A stretch of DNA of 64,000 nt from Amanita rubescens (Eukaryota > Basidiomycota > Agaricomycetes > Agaricales > Amanitaceae): NCBI GenBank assembly GCA_015039365.1, contig WION01000167.1, positions 50,377 through 114,376 on the forward strand, written 5' to 3'. Shown here piece by piece: positions 46,331 to 58,660 of this stretch (position 1 is the first letter of the stretch; each line of letters begins with the position of its first letter). A program made the position numbers and the translations under genes. A model generated the notes under the pieces. The model was not told where the DNA came from and searched no databases. It saw nothing but the letters and a program-made list of their open reading frames with translations.

Positions 46331-47221
46331 GAATAACGAGAGCCGAAATCGCGGCGCTAGCGAGGTGATTGCTCGCTTAGCGCATATTGCCAGGCCGTGG
46401 TACCTGATCTGGTGAAAGAGACCTCAGTAGACAAGTCACAACTTTTGCAGTGACCCACCAGTCTTCTACCCTCGTCTTTTTCATACGTTTGTTGGCTTGA
46501 CCATAAGGTTATATAGGTTGCGATGGACTGGCGGAGACGGGCGTGTGTGTAGAAGCGGGTCAGGGAAAGGACGGAGCGGAGCACCATCGTAAGCGAGCGC
46601 CCGTCCGCATTGTTGCTCCGCTGGCCTGAGAGTTCGTAGTTTCGAGAAAGGGCTAGAATAAGTAGAAGGAAGATGGGGTGATCGGACGGGGCTAGTACCA
46701 CGTTGCCGAATGGAGAAGTTATCCAAATACGTATGGCTGGGCCTGAGAGCAACCTAGTTCCTGGGGGTCTCGGTGCTACCTCGTGAACTTATAGTCCTGC
46801 GCGCTCCGAGTCGCAACCCTTTGACCAGACGCACCATTCGGTTTCGCTCGTACCCGTGCCACACAGTTACTACTACACTCGCATCGCTCTGCGCCGTGCG
46901 CGCTCTCAAGTCTTGACCAAACGCTAACCAGCTCCCACGGTTACCCGACGCACCGTTATCTCTTTGATCTCGACTCGCCAGACGTGACCATCTACACTTC
47001 ACGTATAGTAGGTCAAGCCACATCATTGAAATCACCGTTGCTGCTTGCTGATATCTTAATCCAGAGTCCAGGCACATCATCCATCGAGTCCAGTACACAA
47101 CTCTTCTTGATTCACATTTACGACCCAGCTATCACTGCTTTTTCCACTATCTCTGGTGAGCATTTCCTTTTCACCACCCTCAAGCAAACAATCTGATCTT
47201 GATCCTAGCACAACATCAGTC
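46331..47221. other. Intergenic; base composition changes here
   Basis: No gene is supported. To the right the sequence becomes visibly AT-richer and satellite-rich. Confidence 0.35.
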
Positions 47222-47854
47222 ATGGCAGCTACAACTGGTGCACCTTCTTTGAGTAGGCTAATTTATGTGACTCAGCATTTTTTACTAATCCTTGACTGAC
47301 ATATCAGATGCAGATGAGACACATGTTCAAATACTCAAGGAACGCTATCTATGCCCACATTTTCACATTCTTGTCATTGGGAGGGCTAATGCAGGCAAGA
47401 CAACCATCCTTGAGAAGGTTTGTGGTGTAGCAAAGGGGACAAAGTCCATTGTATATGACAAGGATGGTAAGTTGGTCTGAATTTTGTGCATCCTTTGACT
47501 GCTGAGTTTCTTGTAGGTAATCAGCTTGAACAGTCTATGATTCATTTGATGCCATCAGTTGAGGTAAGTCAGATGAAGATGGATGAATATACCCATTCAT
47601 ATGCAATGATAACAGAGGGGCCTGCATGATATTGAGCATCAAATTACATACCCTGGAAGTAACTTTATCTTCCATGACTCTCAGGGTTTTGAATCTGGTT
47701 CAACTGAGGAATTGGAGATTGCTTGGAAGTTCATTGAAAGGAAATCTGTAGAAACTGAGCTGAAGAATCAGCTGCATGCAATTTGGTATCTTGCTTTATC
47801 CCTTTACAATACTGTCTAACCTGGTTTCCTGTAGGTACTGTATACCCATGGATA

Positions 47855-47862
47855 GCCCTCGT
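47855..47862. repeat. Target-site duplication, left
   Basis: GCCCTCGT is identical to 50333-50340, and the two copies flank the insertion exactly. Confidence 0.85.
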
Positions 47863-48159
47863 CGAGGTCTTTACTGTCCCCCCCCTATTCCGATCGGAGT
47901 CCGATCGGAGTCCAAGGAGTCCTATAGGAGTCACATCGGAATTTATTACAAATAAGATTACATTAACATTACAAATTTTTTAACACTACATTTTTCAATC
48001 GGACTGGTATCGGATGAATAGGAAGCCTTCCGACGGACTCAAATAGGACATAGGACTCTAATAGGACTATTCCTATAGGACTCTGACAATTCTGCGCTTT
48101 TTAATGTAGTCTTTGTAGTCTCATTTGTAATACTACCATTTGCCAAGAGTACTGTGTGA

Positions 48160-48560
48160 CCGTGGGAAAATTTGGAAAAAAAAATGTGAAAAATGCAGAA
48201 AAATCATGTAATCAGATTAGTGTGTAAATGAACATGCCAAACAATGCCAAACTCAAGTTATTTGCAAAATACTGTTTTAAACGCTTCATGTTAAAAAATT
48301 GAATGGCTGCCAAAAATCTTGAAAAATCTGGAAAAATCATGCGATCAGATTAGTGTGGAAATTAACATGCCAAACAATGCCAAACTCAAGATATTTGCAA
48401 AATACTGTTTTAAACACTTCATGTTGAAAAATTGAAAGGCTGCTAAAAATCTTGAAAAATCTGGAAAAATCATGTGATCAAGATGGTGCAAGAATCATGC
48501 TCTAGAACAGAGCCAAACCCAAGATATTTGTAATTTATTCTTCAGATATAATGGAGAGAA
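48160..48560. repeat. Internal tandem repeat of about 140 bp, 2.5-3 copies
   Basis: AACATGCCAAACAATGCCAA, CAAAATACTGTTTTAAACNC and CTTGAAAAATCTGGAAAAAT recur in the same order at about 48230, 48368 and (partly) 48500. Confidence 0.75.
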
Positions 48561-49189
48561 AATTGATAGGTTGCCAAAACATCTTGTGACTTTGTACAAG
48601 GGCCCCTGGTTATGTTGATAAGACAATTGAACCACTGGGGGTGTGGGGTCAGAGAAACTTCAAACATATTAGGTAAAACAATAGAATATCATAGTCTTAG
48701 GTTTGAGGCAATTCTGGAACAGAGCATGGACAACGGTAAAGTTATAGTACTAGTAAAGGTGAGACTGACTGATATTGGCCTAGGCACTGTACTTAACTTC
48801 AAATTACTAATAGTACCTGTGATTGGAGGTAGCTGATAATGATCCATAGTAGGGCACTCAGTGTGGCAGGTCACAGGTGCCAGATGTCACTGCCACTGTG
48901 ATTGGAACTTGAAGTTGATACTAGCCTATTACATGTCACTGAGCCACCATTCTGTTACTAATAGTATTGACTCCCACATTATGCATGCCTGATTAGTTTT
49001 GGAAGTGACAGACCCACTTATGTATCTCTACTTACTCATCATCAAATTATCTATCATTGTCCACACTCTGTTCAATTTCTATCATCACTGTTCTCTTTGT
49101 ATTTGAGTTAACCATTGCTGAGTTAACTTTGCCACCGTATGCTTCTAGTGTGGAAGCTTAGTACATCAGCTAACACAGCAAAAGTCTGA

Positions 49190-49420
49190 TCACAGACTTG
49201 TCTGATGTTATCTGATGCTTAAGTGTCTCTCACTGCTCAGATGGTTAGATAGTCTGAAGACAAGTCAGACAACTTATGAAACACTGTCTGTCAGACAGTC
49301 AGATAATCTGTGTGTCAGCATCTGTCAGTGCCTATTAGATAGTCAGACAACCAGACAATTAGTGTGTTAGCATCTGTCAGTGCCTGTCAGATAGTCAGAC
49401 AGTCAGACAATTATTAATAT
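49190..49420. repeat. CAGACAGTCAGA-type tandem microrepeat
   Basis: AGTCAGACA and the CATCTGTCAGTGCCT string repeat irregularly over 230 bp, inside the hAT-like element. Confidence 0.7.
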
Positions 49421-50332
49421 GCTTCTAACAACCACAGCTCACTGTGCCATACCATCCGACCAAATAACCAAGAACTCATCTCCACCTGCTTTCACCCCTT
49501 GACTTCAATACATACATAATCACAAATCCCTCATATTTACATACCTATGACAAATTGACAATCATAGGTGATTGGTGGTGAGTCATTGGTTGTTGCTGGC
49601 AACAAACATGTGGGATTGTGGATCATCACTTCAACTGGCACTCTGCACTGCACCTCCAGCAGCCACTGCCATGTGCATGTTGCCAATGTCCTTGACCTCA
49701 GCAGCTACTCACCACTCAAGTCACATTACTGAAACTGACTTTCACCACTGCCAGCCCTTTCTAACTGATCACACATACTACATTGACTCATCATCACCAG
49801 CCAGACACACCCAAATTGTGTTGGGTTCAACTATGGCTTTGCAGGTGGTCACATGGAGTGGTGATACATTCCTTTACATTTACCTAGAATTTGGCTCAGA
49901 TTTGTGTCCTAATTCTTGCATGACCTTGTGTGCATTTTTCAAGATCACACTTGCATCTGAAAAGTATTTTGCAAATATGTCAAGTTTGCCATTGTTTGGT
50001 TTTATAATTCTTATATAACCTGGATCACATGGATTTTCCGCATTTTTTCAGTATTTTTTTGAATTTATTCTGCAAGTTAAAGATACCTAATATAAATAAA
50101 CATAAATAAACAATACCAAACATGGTTCCCTATTTTTAAGGATTTTGGATTTCTTTTGCAAGTTAAGATGCCTAATATAAACAAACATAAACAAACAAAG
50201 CCAAACATGTTTCCTACCATTTTACCTTTTTTTACATTTTATCAGAAAGTGATCAGAGTCCTATAGGAGTCCTATAGGAGTCCTAGGAGTCTGTCGGAGT
50301 CTAATCGGACTGGGGGGGGAGTGTAAAGTACT

Positions 50333-50340
50333 GCCCTCGT
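50333..50340. repeat. Target-site duplication, right
   Basis: GCCCTCGT is the second copy of the 8-bp duplication. Confidence 0.85.
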
Positions 50341-50389
50341 CCCATTCTATCTGCAGAGCTTGAATTCTTCAATAAAGGGACAGGCAAAG

Positions 50390-50880
50390 GTAAGTCCTAA
50401 TGAATTATACACCTTTTTATAACACTAGTACTATAAACATATCATAGATTTTTTCAAATCTTATTGTATCAATGGAAAGGTATCATATACCACTTACTAA
50501 CCCTGCAATAGCTAAGAAATCGGCGGTCCAGTTTTCGAGTTATTGAGCCTTCAATATTCATCAAGTTGTGACCTGTAGTGACATATAGGTCACAACACCA
50601 GGAGCGCTTACCCTCTGCTCTCCACTGCTGTCACACCCCTCTGGACTGTTCAATTGGAATGTATGATATAAGGAAACATCCTTTTGCTCATCAGAAATAG
50701 ATGAGGAGGTATAGAAATGGCAGCAGCAATGGTCAAATGCTAAGAGGCGGTGAATGTTAAATACTATACAGTGTACATTACAATGGCTAGACTATCCCAA
50801 ACTTATCAAATATGTCATTGGGACATCCTCAATTAAGATTCCAATGGGTTTGAGGTGTAAGGAGTGACCAGAAAGGCAAC
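50390..50880. other. Spacer with a dispersed repeat
   Basis: AATAGCTAAGAAATCGGCGG and the following CCAGTTTTCGAG recur in diverged form at 58808-58850 (AATAGCTAAGGAATTGGTGG). It appears to be an old dispersed repeat. Confidence 0.5.
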
Positions 50881-53800
50881 GACATTTTGGTACGTTTGGG
50901 CTACGTTTTGGTACGTTTCAAGGTAACTTGCTTATCACAAGCAGCAGCACTCTCAGGAAACTTTGCTGGGCACTTAGGATTATATCCTTACCAACTGTAA
51001 TTTATTTGAGGGGATGGGTGCAGCCAGGGAGGCCACTACGTTTTGCTACGTTTTACTAAGTTCTATATTTCACACGCTATAAGTTTCAAGATGAGTTGTA
51101 TATCACAAGCACAACAAGGAGCGGTGCTCTCAGAAACCTTGGGTGGGCACTTAGGATCATGTACTTACACACTGTAATTTATTTGAGAGGAGGGGGGCAG
51201 CCAGGAAGGCCACTACGTTTTGCTACGTTTTGCTACGTTCTATATTTCACACGCTATAAGTTTCAAGATGAGTTGTATATCACAAGCACAACAAAGAGCG
51301 GTGCTCTCAGAAGACTTGGGTGGGCACTTAGGATCATATCCTTACAAACTGTAATTTATTTGAGAGGAGGGGAGCAGCCAGGAAGGCCGCGACGTTTCAC
51401 TACGTTTTGCTACGTTCCATATTTCACACGATATAAGTTTCAAGATGAGTTGTATATCATAAGCACAACTGAGAGTGGTGCTCTCAGAAACCTTGGGTGG
51501 TCACTTTGGATCATATCATTACAATCTACATTTTATTTGAGGTGAGGGGGGCAGCCAGGAAGGCCACGACGTTTTGCTACATTTTGCTACGTTCTATATT
51601 TCACACGCTATAAGTTTCAAGATGAGTTGCATATCACAAGTACAACTGAGAGTGGTGCTCTCAGAAACCTTGGGTGGTCACTTTGGATCATATCATTACA
51701 ATCTACATTTTATTTGAGGTGAGGGGGGCAGCCAGGAAGGCCACTACGTTTTGCTACGTTTTGCTACGTTCTATATTTCACACGCTATAAGTTTCAAGAT
51801 GAGTTGCATATCACAAGTACAACTGAGAGTGGTGCTCTCAGAAACCTTGGGTGGTCACTTTGGATCATATCATTACAATCTACATTTTATTTGAGGTGAG
51901 GGGAGCAGCCAGGAAGGCCACTACGTTTTGCTACATTTTGCTACGTTCTATATTTCACACGCTATAAGTTTCAAGATGAGTTGTCTATCACAAGCACAAC
52001 TGAGACCGGTGCTCTCAGAAATCTTGGGTGGTCACTTTGGATCATATCATTACAATCTACATTTTATTTGAGGTGAGGGGAGCAGCCAGGGAGGCCACTA
52101 CGTTTTGCTACGTTTTGCTACGTTCTATATTTCACACGCTATAAGTTTCAAGATGAGTTGTATATCACAAGCACAACAAAGAGCGGTGCTCTCAGAAATC
52201 TTGGGTGGTCACTTTGGATCATATCATTACAATCTACAATTTATTTGAGGTGAGGGGAGCAGCCAGGAAGGCCACTACGTTTTGCTACGTTTTGCTACGT
52301 TCTATATTTCACACGCTATAAGTTTCAAGATGAGTTGTATATCACAAGCACAATTGAGAGCGGTGCTCTCAGAAATCTTGGGTGGTCACTTTGGATCATA
52401 TCATTACAATCTACAATTTATTTGAGGTGAGGGGAGCAGCCAGGGAGGCCACTACGTTTTGCTACGTTTTGCTACGTTCTATATTTCACACGCTATAAGT
52501 TTCAAGATGAGTTGTATATCACAAGCACAACAAAGAGCGGTGCTCTCAGAAATCTTGGGTGGTCACTTTGGATCATATCATTACAATCTACAATTTATTT
52601 GAGGTGAGGGGAGCAGCCAGGAAGGCCACTACGTTTTGCTACGTTTTGCTACGTTCTATATTTCACACGCTATAAGTTTCAAGATGAGTTGTATATCACA
52701 AGCACAATTGAGAGCGGTGCTCTCAGAAATCTTGGGTGGTCACTTTGGATCATATCATTACAATCTACAATTTATTTGAGGTGAGGGGAGCAGCCAGGAA
52801 GGCCACTACGTTTTGCTACGTTTTGCTACGTTCTATATTTCACACGCTATAAGTTTCAAGATGAGTTGTATATCACAAGCACAACAAAGAGCGGTGCTCT
52901 CAGAAATCTTGGGTGGTCACTTTGGATCATATCATTACAATCTACAATTTATTTGAGGTGAGGGGAGCAGCCAGGAAGGTCACTACGTTTTGCTACGTTT
53001 TGCTACGTTCTATATTTCACACGCTATAAGTTTCAAGATGAGTTGTATATCACAAGCACAACAAAGAGCGGTGCTCTCAGAAACCTTGGATGGTCACTTG
53101 GGATGATATCATTACGATCTACAATTTATTTGAGGTGAGGGGGGCAGCCAAGGAGGCCACTACGTTTTGCTACGTTTTGCTACGTTTTACTAAGTTCTAT
53201 ATTTCACAAGCTATAAGTTTCAAGATGAGTTGTATATCACAAGCACAACAAAGAGCAGTGCTCTCAAAAACCTTGGGTGGTCACTTTGGATCATATCATT
53301 ACAATCTACAATTTATTTGAGGTGAGGGGAGCAGCCAGGAAGGTCACTACGTTTTGCTACGTTTTGCTACGTTCTATATTTCACACGCTATAAGTTTCAA
53401 GATGAGTTGTATATCACAAGCACAACAAAGAGCGGTGCTCTCAGAAGACTTGGGTGGTCACTTTGGATCATATGATTACAATCTACATTTTATTTGAGGT
53501 GAGGGGGGCAGCCAAGGAGGCCACTACGTTTTGCTACGTTTTGCTACGTTTTGCTACGTTTTACTAAGTTCTATATTTCACATGCTATAAGTTTCAAGAT
53601 GAGTTGTATATCACAAGCACAACAAAGAGCGGTGCTCTCAAACACCTTGGGTGGTCACTTGGGATCACATCATTACAATCTACATTTTATTTGAGATGAG
53701 GGGAGCAGCCAGGGAGGCCACTATGTTTTGCTACGTTTTGCTACGTTCTATATTTCACACGCTATAAGTTTCAAGATGAGTTGTATATCACAAGCACAAC

Positions 53801-55437
53801 AAAGAGCGGTGCTCTCAGAAGACTTGGGTGGTCACTTTGTATCATATTATTACAATCTACAATTTATTTGAGGTGAGGGGGGCAGCCAAGGAGGCCACTA
53901 CGTTTTGCTACGTTTTGCTACGTTTTGCTACGTTTTACTAAGTTCTATATTTCACACGCTATAAGTTTCAAGATGAGTTGTATATCACAAGCACAACAAA
54001 GAGCGGTGCTCTCAAAAACCTTGGGTGGTCACTTGGGATCACATCATTACAATCTACATTTTATTTGAGATGAGGGGAGCAGCCAGGGAGGCCACTACGT
54101 TTTGCTACGTTTTGCTACGTTCTATATTTCACACGCTATAAGTTTCAAGATGAGTTGTATATCACAAGCACAACAAAGAGCGGTGCTCTCAAAAACCTTG
54201 GGTGGTCACTTGGGATCACATCATTACAATCTACATTTTATTTGAGATGAGGGGAGCAGCCAGGGAGGCCACTACGTTTTGCTCCGTTTTGCTACGTTCT
54301 ATATTTCACACGCTATAAGTTTCAAGATGAGTTGTATATCACAAGCACAACTGAGAGCGGTGCTCTCAGAAACTTTGGGTGGTCACTTTGGATCATATCA
54401 TTACAATCTACATTTTATTTGAGATGAGGGGAGCAGCCAGGGAGGCAACTACGTTTTGCTACGTTTTACTACGTTTCATATATCACAAGCACAACTCAGA
54501 GCGGTGCTCTCAGATAGCTTGTGTGGGCACTTGGGATTATATCCTTACAATCTATGATTTATTTGAGGGGAGGGGAGCAGCCAGGAAGGCGTGCATTGAA
54601 GTCTGTTATAGTTTAGAGTCACATGATTATGTATAAATACTTAGAACATACATAGTCATGTGACTCTCAACGCTCGTCTCAAGATGAGTTGTATATCACA
54701 AGCACAATGCAGAGCGGCGCTCTCAGGAGACTTGGGTGGTCACTTGGGATTATATCCTTACAAACTGTAATTTATTTGAGGGCATGGGAGCAGCCAGGGA
54801 TGCCGCGACATTTCACTACGTTTTGCTACATTTCATATTTCACACGCTATAAGTTTCAAGATGAGTTGGATATCACAAGCACAACAAAGAGCAGTGCTCT
54901 CAGAAACCTTGGATGGTCACTTGGGATGATATCATTACGATCTACAATTTATTTGAGGTGAAGGGGGCAGCCAAGGAGGCCACTACGTTTTGCTACGTTT
55001 TGCTACGTTTTGCTACGTTTTACTAAGTTCTATATTTCACACGCTATAAGTTTCAAGATGAGTTGTATATCATAAGCACAACTGAGAGTGGTGCTCTCAA
55101 AAACCTTGGGTGGTCACTTGGGATTATATCCTTACAATCTACATTTTATTTGAGGTGAGGGGAGCAGCCAAGGAGGCCGCGACGTTTCACTACGTTTTGC
55201 TACGTTTCATATTTCACACGCTATAAGTTTCAAGATGAGTTGTCTATCACAAGCACAATTGAGAGCGGTGCTCTCAGAAATCTTGGGTGGTCACTTTGGA
55301 TCATATCATTACAATCTACAATTTATTTGAGGTGAGGGGAGCAGCCAGGAAGGCCACTACGTTTTGCTACGTTTTGCTACGTTTTACTAAGTTCTATATT
55401 TCACACGCTATAAGTTTCAAGATGAGTTGTATATTAT
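50880..55437. repeat. 178-bp subtelomeric satellite array, about 25 copies
   Basis: Each unit runs ACGTTCTATATTTCACACGC, TTTCAAGATGAGTTG, ATCACAAGCACAA, GGTGCTCTCAGAAA, TTGGGTGGTCACTT, ATTTATTTGAGGTGAGGGG, GCAGCCAGGAAGGCCACTACG. Copies start about every 176-190 bp. Length differences are mostly in a 10-bp microrepeat, CTACGTTTTG, present 1-4 times per unit. Central copies (about 52,100-53,000) are nearly identical, and many alternate between two variants (AACAAAGAGCGG and AATTGAGAGCGG), which suggests a higher-order unit of two. The edges are more diverged. Open frames here are by-products of the repeat length. Confidence 0.95.
54616..54666. repeat. 19-bp inverted repeat inside a unique insert in the satellite
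   Basis: GAGTCACATGATTATGTAT and, 13 bp later, its complement with one mismatch. It sits in about 80 bp of non-satellite DNA that interrupts the array. Confidence 0.75.
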
Positions 55438-55850
55438 AGGTGCTTTTCAGAGTTAGCATAGGGGGTATATGGTATACTGCGGGGGGGTTATTGTATTGAT
55501 TTGGCCTCTAGCATGTCACAAAAGTAAGAAATAATGTGCGGAAGTTTGTTGTGTATAACATGTGAAACACATATGAAACATATGTTTAGCACAAAAGCAA
55601 CCGCGGATGAGAACACCAGGAAGCGCGGATGAGTTGGTCTGTCATTTACATACAAAGTGTGCAGAATGTATCTGTTTTCATCTGCTTAAAACAGTGTTGC
55701 AATAGGCGGAAGATGTGTGTTGTGCATATGATAATGTATATATAGGCATGAAAATAGTCTGGCAATGATGACACTGCAATGGGCAGAGTAGTTTACATAC
55801 TGAGTATGATGTGCCAATCATCCACCGATAAAGACATAGCGATTCACGGT
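55438..55850. other. Spacer with decayed satellite motifs
   Basis: GCGGAAG and GCGGATGAG fragments are like those of the following array but too diverged to align as units. Confidence 0.4.
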
Positions 55851-56640
55851 AGATTATTTTGTGTCAAGCCAAACATAGTGTTGTGACCAACCAAAACCAT
55901 GTGAAAATGGTCCGCCTATTACAACGCTGCCATCGGCGGACCATTTTCATTTATGTAAGTGATCCAATTATCCGCCAATCAAAACATTGTAATGTGTGGA
56001 AGATTATTTTCCTTAAATCCAAACATAGTGTTGTGACCAACCGAAACCATGTGAAAATGGTCCGCCTATTCCAACGGTGCCATCGGCGGACCATTTTTCA
56101 TTTATATAAGTGATCCAATTATCTGCCAATCAAAACATTGTAATGTGCAGAAGATTATTTTCTTTAAAGCCAAACATAGCATTGTTACCAACTGAAACCA
56201 TGTGAAAATGGTCCGCCTATTCCAACGCTGGCATCGGCGGACCATTTTCATCTATATAAGTGATACAATTATCTGCCAATCAAAACATTGTAATGTGCAG
56301 AAGATTATTTTGTGTCAAGCCAAACATAACATTGTGACCAACCAAAACCATGTGAAAATGGTCCGCTTATTCCAACGGTGCCATCGGCGGACTATTTTTC
56401 ATCTATATATGTGATCCAATTATCCGCCAATCAAGACATTGTAATGTGCGGAAGATTATTTTCCTTAAAGCTGAACATAGCATTGTTACCAATCAAAATC
56501 ATGTGAAAATGGTCCGCCTATTCCAACGCTGGCATCGGCGGACCATTTTTCATCTATATAAGTGATCCAATTATCCGCCAATCATGACATTGTAACATGC
56601 GGAAGATTATTTCCATTCAAGTCAAACATAGCATTGTGAC
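55850..56640. repeat. 154-bp satellite with a 13-bp hairpin, about 5 copies
   Basis: Units start near 55898, 56052, 56207, 56357 and 56508. Each holds AAAATGGTCCGCC, about 20 bp of loop, then GGCGGACCATTTT, a perfect 13-bp inverted repeat in most copies, followed by GATCCAATTATC, GCCAATCAAAACATTGTAAT and CCAAACATAG blocks. Confidence 0.9.
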
Positions 56641-57060
56641 TCATGGAAGTGAGTGGTATTGAGCTATATGGCTGTCACCAGACTCCTGTTTGCATGAAAG
56701 GAGGGGCCCAATAGGCTATAGAGTGGTCTGGGTGTAGAAGCAGGAGAGGTCAGGGAATGGCAGGGGTATACCCTTGATGATCCCTAAGTCCACTAGGACT
56801 CCGAGAGGTATTCAGATACTTTGTCAGTGGAGAGGGAAGAGAGGTTGTCATGGAAGCAAGTGGTATTGAGCTGTAAGGCTGTCAGCAGATTCTTGTTTGC
56901 ATGACAAGTGAGGGGCTCAATAGGTGGATGTAGAAGGAGGAGATACTTTGTCAGTGGAGAGGGAAGAGAGGTTGTCATGGAAGTGGGTGGTATTGAGTTA
57001 TATGGCTGTTAGCAGACTTGTGTTTGCATGACAGGAGGGGCTCAATCAAAGGCTATGATA
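56640..57060. repeat. Imperfect tandem repeat, three copies
   Basis: TGGTATTGAGCT and TTTGCATGA strings recur at about 56655, 56862 and 56988. The ATACTTTGTCAGTGGAGAGG block precedes the last two. Confidence 0.75.
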
Positions 57061-57362
57061 GAGCAGTGGTCTGGGGTGGCAATCAACTCAGTTTTATAAA
57101 GCAGTGTTTATTTTAATGAAATAAAAATATTCTGAATTACCTAGCAATGAGCAATGACCTGCCAGAGGCAGCAGGCAAGAAGTGGAAAAAACATGAGAAG
57201 TGATACATGTTGAAGGGAGTGAAAGGCATCATGATTCATGACATGTGTCACAGCACCATTGTGTGCATAACCACATACAGCAATTAACTCCAATTTAAAT
57301 AATAAAGGCCATCCCATCTTTCACCTTCACCTCTTTGATATATCTAATCTGCAAAGCCTCTA
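57061..57362. other. AT-rich spacer
   Basis: Nothing recognisable is seen. Confidence 0.3.
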
Positions 57363-57560
57363 TGCCTAATAAAGTCCAATATACAAGACTGAGATTATTA
57401 TTAGGTTACCCTTCTAACAATACAAATATATAAAACTGAGCTACTATTCATATCTCTTTATTTTCACTTATATTCCTCTATAGGTTATCATTAGGCTTTA
57501 CCACTAATAAAGTCCAATATACAAGACTAAAATTATTGTTATGTTACCCTTCTAAGAATA
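57363..57560. repeat. Direct repeat of about 68 bp, two copies
   Basis: TAATAAAGTCCAATATACAA and the following GACT(G/A)A(G/A)ATTATT...GGTTACCCTTCTAA block occur at about 57368 and 57501. Confidence 0.8.
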
Positions 57561-58660
57561 CAGGAACACCAGCCAAAGCAGAGGCAAGCAGTGAGCAGAT
57601 CTGTGTGGGGGAGCAGTAGTGTACAGGTACTAAACACCTGCACATCATGGTTCCCACACCAGCCAGAGGTGCTGGTGGGCAAGTTTGGCACAATAGGGCA
57701 TACAGTAGATGGGTCACAGGCAGCCATAGAGCAGGTCTGCATGGTGACAGTGGGTGGGACTGGGTATGGAGGGGTGTGGAGGCACAGGCAGTCACTGAGG
57801 GGTTCCACGTGGTTATAATGGATGCCAGTGGGTGAGATTGGAGTAGAGGGGTCATAAGTGGGTGTAAATGGATTCCACATGGTTGTAAGAGGCGTCAGTG
57901 GGCAGGATTGGGTACAGAGGGGCGTAGGGCTGTACACCGTAACCGTACAGTACGGAATAGATGGTTCCATAGTACAGTTACTGTACCCGTGCCGTCCAAA
58001 GTACAGCTGTCAACGGCATCAGACAGCGTTGCACAGGTACCTCTGAACAAACATGACCACATGGCTCCCTATGACTCCACACGATCGCCGGTGGAACATT
58101 GAACAGTGACAACCACCTCCACAATGCCCCTCAAAATGCATCACACCACCATTTCAGTGATCAGTGAACGTTTGAACCCTGTGGTTGCAAATTTCTACTC
58201 CATTCTACACCATCCTGGTTCTCACACCCATGCTAGTAGACTCCTTTTACACGCAGCCAATTCTTATCCACTGTCCTTTTATTCTCTATACCCTGCCGGC
58301 CCCTGGAGCTTCACACTGCCAACTGCCTTTTCCGTCTCTCATGAAGCAACTGCCAGCTTTCATTCAGCGCCAATGCACCACGTGAAGCTTCGTCTTCCCT
58401 GGCACACATCACCAATCTGTGGCCCCCAGACCACGCTGAATGTGTCCTGGGCCGTCCTACTTCTCCCAATGATGTCTCTTTGCCCCATGGACCCTCACAC
58501 TGCATTGAGTGCATCTGGCATTGTTTCACTTCTCAGAATGACATTTCTTTACCCCATGGATCCCTTCACTGCACTCACTGCTGAGTGTGCCTGGCCTGTA
58601 TTGCATCACATAATAGCTATACTGCCTGCATGTTGTTTGATAGTTATCAATAAATAAGGG
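57561..58660. repeat. Low-complexity, weakly repetitive region
   Basis: GGTTCCACGTGGTT and GATTCCACATGGTT with GTCAGTGGG(C/T) neighbours repeat about every 72-80 bp at 57790-57920. The open frames 57539-57970 (minus) and 58106-58657 (plus) consist of such repeats (for example MDPHTAL/MDPFTAL) and show no domain, so I do not call them genes. Confidence 0.5.

Larger units (their letters stand above)
47863..50332. mobile_element. Non-autonomous hAT-like DNA transposon, 2.47 kb
   Basis: An 8-bp target duplication is the hallmark of hAT elements. The ends form imperfect terminal inverted repeats of about 50 bp: left CTTTACTGTCCCCCCCC, right (complement) CTTTACACTCCCCCCCC, each followed by TCCGAT and GA(G/C)TCC repeats. 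Subterminal CCTATAGGA(G/C)TC motifs are clustered at both ends, as is typical of transposase-binding arrays. The interior has no transposase frame, only tandem repeats and one ORF (49572-50018) of doubtful value. It depends on an enzyme supplied from elsewhere. Confidence 0.8.
47222..50389 (+). pseudogene. G-domain (AIG1-like P-loop) GTPase, split by a transposon and 3'-truncated
   Basis: Exons 47222-47252, 47308-47466, 47517-47563, 47616-47785 and 47835-47862 join in phase with GT-AG introns. They encode HILVIGRANAGKTTILEKV (Walker A), FIFHDSQGFESG (G3, DSQG) and IWYCIPMDSPR. The last exon is interrupted by a 2.47-kb element and resumes at 50341 with PILSAELEFFNKGTG, ending at a donor at 50390. 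Taking out the element and one 8-bp duplication restores the frame exactly. No G4 (TKxD) motif follows. The satellite starts within 450 bp, so the C-terminal part is lost. Proteins of this kind are common in Agaricomycetes and of unknown role. Confidence 0.8.

Noticed and set aside
51096..51545. 149-codon open frame with repeated ITSTT...GALRNLGW phrases
   Set aside because: It is a by-product of the 178-bp satellite when unit length is close to a multiple of three. The frame is lost in other units.
54379..54666. Inverted repeat in the satellite as an intrinsic terminator
   Set aside because: Bacterial-type terminators do not apply, and no gene ends here.
57539..57970. 143-codon minus-strand Cys/Pro/Thr-rich frame resembling a small secreted protein
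   Set aside because: Low complexity and built from 70-80-bp DNA repeats, with no signal peptide.
58106..58657. 183-codon plus-strand open frame
   Set aside because: It is composed of local sequence repeats, has no domain, no introns and no similarity that I recognise.
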